A stretch of DNA of 64,000 nt, taken from contig JAKNDB010000098.1 in assembly GCA_024305405.1 (NCBI GenBank), forward strand, positions 3,219,501 to 3,283,500, written 5' to 3'. Shown here piece after piece: positions 1 to 12,518 of this stretch. Source of the stretch: Dirofilaria immitis (Eukaryota; Nematoda; Chromadorea; Rhabditida; Onchocercidae). The position numbers and the translations under genes were made by a program. Each line of letters starts with the position of its first letter. The stretch's first letter is position 1. The notes under the pieces were generated by a model. That model did not search any database. It saw nothing but the letters and a program-made list of their open reading frames with translations, and was not told the origin of the DNA.

Positions 1-131
1 TGATGATTACTGTATACAATAGAGCAAATATATCATTTACCGTAATGATGATTACTCTATATAATATCATTTTAAAAATTAATAATTGACGAAAATGTTT
101 GAGATAAGTAACTAATTAATAATTTTTATAG

Positions 132-3100
132 AATTTAAATGTATCACTTCGAAAATATACATTTATTTTGCCTTTCTGTCTGATACTAATATCACTCGGT
201 TGGTGGCAAAATTTTGTTCATATTGAAAGTGCACTAAGACCAATTCGAGTACTTGCACAATTTGCTGTACAATTAAATGAACGACGATCAAAAACTTACG
301 CTTTTATCTCGATTTGGAAATGTATTATTTATTGTTTTACGATATTCTTAATATCGACTAATGGGTAAGTCAATTTTACATCTAATTTTTTTAATAATTT
401 TTTTCGACTATTTTTATATTTTTGAATTTGATAAGAAAATATGCATAAATTTATTCTTATCACTTTTATATATCATTTCGCTAATGTTTATGTCTCTTCA
501 TTCGTACTACTTGATCAAAATTCGAATAAACAAGAAATTAGAAATTAACGAGTATTTAATTTTGAATTAGAAATAATTGTTTACTTATATGATTAGCTAT
601 ATATAAGCTGCATATTGAATGAATTTATAATTTTAACAGTTAAAACCTTCATTTTCATTTAACTCAATTTAATTTAACTAATTTATGTTTTGATCAAGGT
701 TTAATCGTTAAATAATATGCTTTAATAGTTTGCTTAAAGCTTGTTAAAATATATCACTTTCTTTCTCTCTCTCTCTCTCTCCCGTTCCATATTTTAAATG
801 TTAAATTTTTATGATAGATCCGAAATTAAAAACAAATATTTTCAGTATAACATCAAAAGATCTCTTTGAAAATGATCCATTTGGAGAAAAATTATTAACA
901 ATAACTGCTCGTCATTTGAACCAAACTCAAATTAGTAAACTTTATGATCGTATAAAAATGGAAATTGCTAACTATAATGGTAAATTAAGCCTTTTGTAAA
1001 ATTAATATTCCATCCTTCAATACTACTGTATTCAAGTTATTCTGGTAGAAATTCATATAATATTCGGACAAAAGTCATCATTTAAGATGATCCGAATTTT
1101 TAGAAATTCTTATAATATGCAAATGGAATTTATTTGTTTTCATAGAATTAGAATAGTAAAAAAATTCACATATGGAAGATTATGTAAAATATAAATTATC
1201 TTTTTCGAATTCTAATTCGTTCCAAAATTCTAATCGATAATTTTCTATCTTTTGCCATTAAGTTTCTTTTTCTCTTTCGTCACATTCTTTTTGAAATTTA
1301 TTAGAATAATTAATAATAAAAATTATAATTATATCAGATATTTATCACTTCAGACAACGATGAAATTCTAACTCTGAATGATTTGAATTTTGTGGGAATG
1401 CGTATTGCGAAACCACTTCTTGTATTGAAAAATCATGACAGTAGCAATTTGATCAATGACTGGAACAACAATCATAATTCCCGATTCTTTTCGGATCATA
1501 GTCAATCGATGCATCGAAAATCATCCTTATCATCTACGTTATCACCAGAAATAGAACTTGCTCAAAGAATTAACAAACAGATTGGTCGGAACAAAACAAT
1601 TCATTTAGCATCAACTGAATCGAATGAATCAGTTAAAAATTCTATCGGAAATTCTATCGGAAATGAATTTGAAAAATTTTCTAGAAATCGAAAGAAGCGA
1701 ACAATAGATGATGATGAGTACAAAATACCACCAAATATTTACAATGTATGTACAATTAAAAATGTTAAATCAATTTCAGCATTTCTTGAAAATTACAATA
1801 ACTGATTACCAAATATAAATTAAATCAAATTTTAGCATGAAATTTATGCATCAAAGATTTGATTATCTGATAAAAGAGTGATAAATTAAACAAAATTATT
1901 TAATGATTAAAATTTTTCATTTAGAACATCAATATAAATATAAATTCTTTTATCTGCTAATCATGCTGCTATCAGAAAATACATTATCAATAGAACTGAA
2001 TTAATTCTTCTGTTAAGTTAAAAATTATTGAGAATTTCAGTTTTCCAAAAATTCTCAAAATTTCAATTTACTAAAAAATTCCCGAGAATTTTCATTTTTT
2101 AGATATACAACGATTATGTAGAATTGAATCAGTATACAACTTCATATGATGCTCTATGGATTGTATTCGTTCAAGCTATTGCTGTTATGCTTACCTATTA
2201 TACTTCTAAATTCGCTTGTAAAGTAAAAATTTTTTTTTCGTTCTTTTCTAATTTAAATTATTGATTTTTTGATCAATGAAAAAGATAATTTTATGAAAAT
2301 TAAATTTAGGATGTCAAAAATTTTCAAATTTTTTTCATATAGCTAAGGGTCAATTTTTTTTTGGTATAAGTTTTACAGAATTAAATTGCGAAATTATTAT
2401 TTTATTTCATTATTTATTTTATTTCTCTTTGTTATAATTTACTGCATGCAAATGCGAGAGAATATTTGATTGAAGAATTAATGATTAATCAGCATAGATT
2501 GAATGAAATTTCAATCAACAACGATGGAAGTTTAGCAGATAGGTATTTCTTACGCAAATTTAATTTTATCAAATAATTTAATAATTAAATTTCAGGTAAT
2601 GCTACAACGGACATGTTTTGCACTACCGGTAATGATTAGCGTTCCAGCAACTGTCATTTCATTATTTACAATGTGTAAAAACGGCAAACCGATATTTGTC
2701 ATTCAAATAATTTTCTTCCGAAAGTAATTTTTTCGGAAAATGCTTTCTTAAACAAATTTTGCCATCAGAATTTTATTATAATTAAATAGGCAAAAGTCTA
2801 AAAGTGATTTCTTTTTTTTTTGTTCAAAACGAAACACAATATGATTTTATTCGCATCAATGTTTGCAAAGAATTCATAACCTTTTTTTTTTTTAAAAAAA
2901 TTTTTCATTTTAAATCTTAAAATTATCTAATTTCTATAAGAGCCTAATTTTTTTTTTTACATTTTACAGCTCATACTATATTAGGAATAAATTTTTGAGA
3001 ATATTATGAAAGAAATTTAGGAAAAAAAAAATTAAATTAAGGCAAATTTTTTTTTTTTTAGTAATATTTATTAAGGAATTATTTTGGCGTTGTGATACAA

Positions 3101-6100
3101 CAAAAAGTTTATCAGAATTTTTCCTTTCACCGTTAACACAAATTTGGATTGCTATTTTAATGGTGCAATTATGGATAACGTTACATCTTTGGAGGCCACG
3201 TCATGAAAGACTTGCTAAAACGGCGAAGTACGAATTTTAAAATTATTATGATATTTTCTGTATTTTTGGTACAGATGAGTCTTAGTGAGAAAGATATATT
3301 TTTATTATTTGACAAAGGCTTTATTTCTGCTATCTATGTGATAAGATAAAATGAAGTTAAATAATATCAAGATTAAAGTTGATCAATTGATTATATTGGA
3401 AGCGGATTTTGATTTGACTGAGCATGATTAAATTTTAGGATATTGTGATTGTTGAATGAATTCAATGACTGTTGATGTTAATTTAATTGAGTATTCATAG
3501 ATTGAAACATTCAAGGTTAGTCGTGAGAAAAGGAAGATTCGTGGTCTTTGTAGTGAAGGATGACTTACAATGCTCTAATTGAACAAAGGATATATAATTA
3601 CACGAATAGAGGATGAGAAATAAATAATATTTTCAATATTCATCTAAGCTTTGATCAGGTATTAGGGTACGGTTTTTTTCCAGATATTAGGGTACGGTTT
3701 TTTTCAACCGTATGATATGAGAAAAGAATGAGTTTTATAGGAGAAATTTTCTTGATAGGCTCGGCGTACAGTCGAAGGGAAGTCGAGATGGTAAAGGTTT
3801 CTCTAGATCGAGTAGCGATGTAGATCGAGTAGAGATGTTTATCCTGCTTCTAGATCGAGTAGAGATGTTTATCTTGCCTTTTGCATCTTAAACATGAGTA
3901 TATATACAATTTTGAATAATACAAAACATATTTGTTAAGATTGGTTTACAGCAAATATTTCAGCAAATGTTCATTTGAATAAAAAAAAAGCTGTAAGGGA
4001 TCTGATTACAGTATAAGAATTATAATAAGACTGGTCATCAGATAAAAGATTTTACATGTGAATTTAGTTGGAATAAGATTTTGCATAAGAATTTAGTTGA
4101 ATCAACAATCAGACGTATAGAAAATGATTGTAAGGAATATAAAATTAGTTTACACGATTTATTACATTTACTTACATTTTGTACAATTTATTCTATTTTA
4201 TTAATTTCGATAATTATTATTCGCGATACATAAGCTTAGAGATGGGGAAATAAAGAGCTGTTCTACTGAAATTTGAATAAATGATTAATCTTGAGAAATA
4301 TTATAATTTTCTATCATACAAAATTTCCTCTGATTATTTCATCATATTTATGTTATAAAATATTTTATATTTTCTACTTTTCCACAAGATAAAATAGTAG
4401 AAATATAAAAATACTTAGAATTGCAAGATAGAATGATATTTTTTTCCTTTTCTTATGTAAATTAATTTAAAAATAAAAACTGAATCTTCTTGAGCAGTTT
4501 AAAAAAAAGAAAAAGTGAATAAAATTTCAATAAATCAAATAGAAATAGTTTGAAGATTTAAATTTTCAACTCTTAGAAGTTTTGCCTAATTATTGTTTTT
4601 TTTTTTTAAGACTATTCATTCTACCCTACAATAGCGCTCTATTCACAGATCAATGTTTGGCATTAAATCGGAGATGTGATGATAAAACAAAAATTCGAAC
4701 TGAGGTTAATAAAACAATAAACTTTTTCTTTTTTTTTTTTAAAGAAACACTGTCAATTACTTAAAAAGAGAAATGATAGAAGTTTGAGTTTTATTTTTGA
4801 TGTTTCAGGATTTAGATTTTGATACGGATGACTTATCAACACGTAATATAAACGTTGGATTGACGTATGCAAAGTCTACTACTGCATTGGATTCAATTGG
4901 TTCGACGGGTAAAGTAATCGAAACAGCTATGATAAAGTTACTTTTGTCATTAGATATTTAAGAAAAGATGATTATCAAAAAAATTGTTTGTTAATTGTCA
5001 ATGATTTAATCACAAATATTGCCTAAATAGATTGCTCATTATCGAAGAAAAAAATTCTACTACTACTGATTAGCCAAAATATCGGAAGCTGAAGATAGGA
5101 TGTGAAGAAATTGCATTTGAAATTCTTTGATTAGTAGCATTAAAGTTTAAGCAATTAATATAGTACCTCACTTCTTCTTTTGCTAAAAATTTTTGCTTCT
5201 TAGATGTGTGAGATTTCTTAAAATTTAATTTTGAGTATCATTTGAGGAAGAAATTTGAAAAATTTTGCATTATTTTGTAATAGCTTTTTTGAATTAAAAT
5301 TTTGCATTATTTACTTGAAACACATGTTTCTATCACGTCGTTTTATCACTATGATTTGATTTCTATTTGATTAATGAAGTACTTTTATATCTATTTGGTT
5401 TTTCTAAGAGAAATGGCATCATCGGCCGATGCGGTAACGAAGATTTATGTTTGTGCAACAATGTGGCATGAAACAGCGATAGAAATGACTTGCATGTTGA
5501 AAAGTGTTTTTCGTCTTGACGAAGATCAATGCGCCAGAAGAAACGCTCAGAAATATCTTAAAGTATTAAATTCATATAATAATTTACTGATAATAGCATT
5601 TTAGCGAAATTAATTCTACTTTTTATTTATTATCATTTAATAATTCAGCTTCGAAATTTTTTTAAATTTTATTTGAAAAATAATTTTTTCAAAGATCATA
5701 GACCCAGATTATTATGAATTCGAAGCTCATATATTCTTTGATGATGCATTTGATATTAACGAATATGGTGAACCTGTGATCAATAAATATGTCAAACAAT
5801 TGATTGATAAAATTGATGAAGCAGCCAGGTTTTGTTGATTGATTCCTATTATCATTAACTGATCCTAAAATGTGCTTGTTTTTTTTTTTTTTTTTTTGGG
5901 AAAAATCAAATCAAGTTTTGAAAATTAAAAATAGCTCATTTTTGGCAGATATATAAAAAAAATGAAATTTTTTAATAAATTAAATTTTAGCGCTTTACAT
6001 CAAACTGATATGAGACTAAGGCCACCGAAAAAAATTTCAACTCCATATGGTGGACGACTAAATTATATTATGCCTGGTAAAAATCGGCTAATGATACATT

Positions 6101-9100
6101 TAAAAGATAAGCAAAAATTCGCATTCGAAAACGCTGGAGTCAGGTAGCATACATCTGATTTTTTTGTTTTTTATATATGAATTCAAATTTATGAATTTTA
6201 TATTCAAATGAATGAAGCTAACATTTTTATACCAAAATTCGAACTCTTAGCTAGAAGAAATTCCTGGAAAAAAATTTACGATTTGGCTTCATTGAAATTT
6301 TAGGAAATGTATTTTATGATATTTTTCTTTTAATATGAATAATAATATTATTTCTCAAAATTTATTCCAGTTGTTTGGTTTTTTTTTTTTTACCAAATAT
6401 ATCATTTAGGTGATGTATTTGTACTATTTGCTGGGTTATCAGTTAATGATGAAAGTAGACGACGAAATAAGAAAGGAAACAATCTCAGAGAATACTTTTA
6501 TTCTAACATTAGATGGTGATGTGGACTTCTCACCTCAATGCGTTCATCTACTTGTCGATCTCATGAAGAAAGATCGACGTCTTGGAGCAGCTTGTGGCCG
6601 AATACATCCACGTGGATCGGGTAAATAAATATTGATGAAGATCTTGAGAATTCTGAAATTTTCAAATATAATTGAAAAAATATGTAAAAATTTAGAATTT
6701 TTTTTATAAATAAATAAATTTAAGAAGAGTAATTTTAAAAAAATTGCAACATTTTTCAATTATTTTTTTTTTTACATATTTTTGTAATTTTTCGAATATT
6801 TTATTTAAGGTTTGATGATATGGTATCAAAAATTTGAATATGCAATCGGTCATTGGCTACAAAAGGCAACCGAACATATGATCGGTTGTGTACTTTGCTC
6901 ACCTGGATGTTTCTCGTTATTTCGATCATTGGCTTTAATGGATGATAATGTTATCAGACGATACGCATCAAAAGTTGTATTATTTATCAAAATTTTTTTA
7001 GTTTAATAAAAAATATTGCAAATTACTAACTATTTTTATTTTTGAATGTTTATTTTTCAATTATTTTGAAAATTTTAATTAGCGTTTCTCAAATTTTATT
7101 ATTTTAGGCCGAAAATCCGCTTGATTTTATTCAATATGATCAAGGCGAAGATCGTTAGTTATGTACACTACTTTTACAACGAGGTTATCGGTAAGGTTTA
7201 TATTAATTTTAAGTTACTATAGTTTGCTGTATTTTGTATTATTACAATTATCTAATCATGAAATAATTAAAGTTTTCGGCTTTTTCAAAATTTTTGTTCA
7301 ATACTCGTAATAAATTTGCATATAGCAAATTTGTATTGACAATTTATATTAATTTATTAAAATTTTAATCAAACAAATTCAATATTTTTTAAAACATCCT
7401 TCTACAGGATTGAATATTGTGCAGCATCCGACGCTTTAACTTATGCACCAGAAAGTTTTAATGAATTTTTCAATCAACGCCGTCGTTGGATACCTTCAAC
7501 ATTAGCAAATATTATCGATCTTTTGCGAGATTACAAAAATGTTATCAATATGAATGAATCGATTTCCATTTGGTATTTTACGTTTCATTTACAAAGTTGA
7601 TAAGTTTTTTTTTGAAATTTTTAAGTTTTTCAAACTTAAAAATTTTGCTTATCCAATTAAAAGACATAATAACTTTTAATTTTCATAACTGAAAATATAA
7701 CTTAATAATCATAGCGTAATTTTGTTTTAAAAATTACATTTTTTGCTTTATAATAAATAATATCTCGATAATATCTGATAAGATTCTTTTTACATTGCTA
7801 CTGTTAATGGAGTTTAAATGTCAACTGATACTGGAATATTTCGCTCATTTGATTTTAGAATTTCTTATTATAGATTATTATTCTATTCTCCCTTTTTTTC
7901 TTTTTAAAATCTCATTCATTTTTTTTCAAACAGAAATAATTATTCATCGATTATTTCATAATAATCATATGGCATAGAATAATTTTTTTAGATTTTCAAT
8001 TTTTCTTGATATTATCATTTTAGGTATATAATATATCAATGTATAATGCTAGTTTCATCCGTTCTTGGTCCGGGGACAATTTTTTGATGGTTGTTGGTGC
8101 ACTATCAATATCATTTAAAATTGATGCTTCCTTATCATTGTTTATCGTCACTTTACCGGTTGCAACATTTTGCTTAATGTGTTTCATAAGTGATTCGGAA
8201 AGACAAGTATATTTATTGGATTTTTTTAATTTAAATTTTCCGAACTTAAAGGGAGAAAAATTGGTATTTAATTTCTGATGTTTTTTTAAATTTAAAAAGC
8301 CAAAAAGACACTAAATCTTTTAGTAATATGCTAATTTTTTTTTTTTTTGCCTAATTTCTTTAATACTAAATGAAAGTAATAAAATTATTATCTCAAGATA
8401 TTTTTGTTTTTGCATTTTAAATTTTAAGAAAAGTTAAAAATCAATAATAAATTTTTCTTTACATAAATCTCCATATGATTAATTTAATTATTTTTGGACG
8501 AAATTAATCTAATAAGAAAAAAATTTTATAAAATAAAAATTTATAAATTCTTCTATAAAATATTATCCTGTTTTTTTTTTTTTTCTTTCAGTTAATAGCA
8601 GCGCAAATTATCGGTGCGTTATTTGCTATGCTAATGACAGCTGTAATTGTTGGAACAATGATACAGATGCAAAAAGATGGCATAATGTCACCACATTCGA
8701 TATTCCTATTTTTCGTTATCGGAAGGTTTATCTTAATTTTAGATCTTGATTTCCAAAAATTTCTTAAATTCAAAATTATAATTATAGTAAGTTATTTTTT
8801 TGAATTTGTTTAAATCAGAAAATTTAAAAACAAAAAAATTAGAAAATTTACTTAATGAATTAAATCATAAAATTCAATTTAAGTTTTTGCATAAATAATA
8901 TTTTTTTGTCTTAGTTTCTTTACCGCTGCTATATTACATCCATTGGAATTTACTTGTATAACACCTGGAATTTTGTATTTCTTAGCAATACCATGTATGT
9001 ATATGTTACTTCCAATCTATAGTTTGTGTAATTTGAATAATATTGCTTGGGAACACGAGAAAATCCAGAAGGTTAGAAATTTAAGTATTCAAATTTGAAA

Positions 9101-12100
9101 TATAGAACATGATTTTTTAAAAAAAAACAAACAAAAATTATATTGAAAATTAAATAACGTTTGTAATTAAATTCTTGCAAATAATTAAAAATAAGTTAAA
9201 AAAAAACTAAAAATCAATTAATTGTTACATTAAAAATTAAAGATGAAAAAACTGATTGTAGTAGATGCAAATGATATTGCAAGACAGAAACATGGCAAGC
9301 ATGTTGATTTGATCAGCATTAATGAGGTAAATTTTCAAAAATCGAAAAACATTAATTTAATTTCAAAATATAATGGACCAAATTTAAAACGAATATTGTT
9401 TTTTTTTTTTTTTTTTTTTTATAAAATCATAATGAACCAAATTTAAAAATTATATCATTGAAATTTATTTAATTTTACGAAAACTATTTTTATAGCTTTA
9501 TTATCTTCTTTTTTTTTCTATTTTTGCTAATTTCTTAGCAAATAATTTGAATAAAAATTAAGAAATCAATTAGTTCACATAATGTTATAATCTTAGCTTA
9601 AACATTTTTTTCGTTACTAATTTGATTATTATTTATTCAAATTTATAAATTGTTATTATCTTAGAGATTTTAATTTTTGAAATTACCATCGATTATTTAT
9701 TGCATAATTATATTTAAAAGGCGCACATATTTTAATACATTTGTTTCGATTGATGCCTATTTTTACTTCTATTCCTAAAATTATTCGAGCGAAATTCTTT
9801 ACTAATTATTAATTTAATTGTTCTAAAAAAAAAATTATTTAACTTCTTGTAGATGGATAGTGAAATATCAATTGGTTGTGGAACAGCATGTCGCTTGATA
9901 TGTTGTTTGAGGGATAAATCAACTGAAATAACACAGGTATGTCTGGATAAGCAAAATTAAGACATATTGATAAGAATTTTGCTACTTTATTTCTATTAAG
10001 GCAAAAGAGATGCTATAATTTAAAATTGAATTTTATCAGTTTATTTTAGTTAAGAAAAGATAAGATGTTATAAATTTAAATTTTAAGCTAATTTTAATTT
10101 TTAACTTTGCTATAGATTTGGCAATTAAGTGAGAAAATAAATGCAATGATAGATAAATTGGATCAAGTTGAACGGCAACCAGTAAATACATCATCAACCC
10201 GAACAGTTTATGCAATAGCATCAGAAAACAATTCAGAATCATCGAAATGGGAAAATAATTTAATGAAGGATGATTATGTAAGGTATTTTTAAATTAAAAA
10301 TATTTTCAATAAGTTTTGATTGTTTCAAATTCGAAAATGGATGTGCAAGTATTATCACTGGATATTCCATCGTTATGCATAATGCTGATTGGTTCGATTT
10401 TATTTAATCGAGTAATTATTAGATTAGAGATGAACATTTCTGATTATGCATTCATTTAATTTAAACTTTAAAATTGTAATTAAATTTTCAGACTAAAACG
10501 GATAATCACAATATAAATGATCGATCGGTTGCCGTTATACGCGATCGTAAATGGAATTCTAAGATAAACGAGGTGTGGTTGAATGATAAACGTTTTCGAG
10601 GAGTCGAAAAAGATTCATTGGATTCTGATGAGGAAGTTTTCTGGAATGATGTTATCAACAAATATCTAACACCAATTATTCATGATCAATTAGAGCAGAA
10701 TTATATCAGAACTGGGCTTATGCAACTAAGAAATAAGGTTTGATGAGAAAAAATCAAAAATGATATGATTGGAATTTTGATTCGTTTAAAAAATTCTTTA
10801 CTACTAAACTGATCTCTTCATTTCCTTTTAATTGAAAAAAAAAGCAGAAGAGGTGAAATACTTCATATTTTATTTTATTCTTTAAAAAAATATAAAATAA
10901 CAAATCAAAATTCCAATTATATCACTCTATATTTCAAGGAATATTTCGTTTTTAATACTTGTATAATTTGTGAAATTTAGTCAAGTAAGGAGAGGGAGAG
11001 AGAGAGAGATAGAGATGATACACAATAATGATAATGATAGTACTTTCTGGTGGTAATTTTTTCCTCTTCAGTTAGCCACAGATAAAGAAGTTGAAAATAA
11101 AAAAGGTTGAAACTCGTAATAATGAAATGAGATGTCATGAATGTGGCTAAAGTTATTTCAATGCCATTCACAAATGGAATATAAATAGATAACGCCTTCA
11201 AAATTAGACATTGAAATATACCCTCTACTTAAAAGGTATTATTATTCGCCGATCAATGATGTCATCTGTTGAGGATTTAATTTTTATTAAAACAATTATA
11301 TCTATGCAAAAATTATCAAAAATTTTTAATAGCTTTCAATATAAATATCTGGATTTTTTCTTGTCTTTAGATTAATTATTAGCCATCGAACCATCTGTAA
11401 AATAAAATATTAAATCGTTGAAGTTTTAGAGTTGTCATATTTCCATGTTTTTTTAAATTACTCCTCATTCTCTTCTTTTTTTTTTTTAGGTTTGTTCAGG
11501 TTTTTTTATTGTAAATACCATATTTATCATTGTTGTGCTTCTACTACAACTACAAAAAGATTGCATTCATATCGAATGGCCATTAGGCCCACGTTACAAT
11601 CATACCATCATCCCGTGTAGCATGGATATTCGACAACCGATCTGGGTGGTTACACGGCTACAACTGGAACCGATTGGATTAGTCTTTCTGCTTTTCTTCA
11701 TATCCATTCTTATCATTCAGGTTTGAATTTTTTGTTCCTTTCTTTACCAATACCATATTTTTTTTTTTTCAAATCTATTTTGTCTCTTTTTTTAAATCTA
11801 TTTTAACTAATCCACTTTTTCGATTTTATTTTTGTTCTTTCTTTTAATTCATTCTTTTTTCTTTTTTTTTTTTTTAAGTATTACATTTCTTTCTGTTTCA
11901 TCTCATTTTAATATAATATTTTTTAATAATGAAAATTATTTATTTTTCATATTTCTTCATCACTTTATATAATTTATTAGCTAATTTTAAAATATTTTCT
12001 ATTTTAAGAAAATTTTTTAAAAATTGATTATTTCATAATTAATTTCAAAACGATTAACGAATGATTTTTATTTTTTTTTTTGCAAATTTCTAGTTCACAG

Positions 12101-12475
12101 CAATGTTATTACATCGCTTTGGTACTATGGCTCATATAATTGCATCAACACAATTATTTTGTTGGCATAGACATATGGATCATTTAACAGAGGATGAATT
12201 GGTTGTTCAGAATGCGGTTGAAATAGCACGTGAGCTACAAGCTATCCGTGGAATTGATGAACCAGTCGAAAATACTCCATCAGTATACTTTACTTTGAAG
12301 TTTATCTTATTATTCAATAGTTACTTTTAATTTAGAAATGTATTTTACATCATAATACACATAAATAAAGGCAAACCAGAAAAACAGGATAGCCTTTATG
12401 AGATAAACACTATACATGATGGCTTAATATACTATTAAGCTGATTTCCAACCAACTCTAGCTTACCTTCGCACGT

Positions 12476-12518
<43 letters not shown>

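Noticed and set aside
361..570. 69-codon ORF after the first chitin synthase exon
   Set aside because: It starts at the splice donor (GTAAGT) and is intronic; the next exon joins from 846 in phase.
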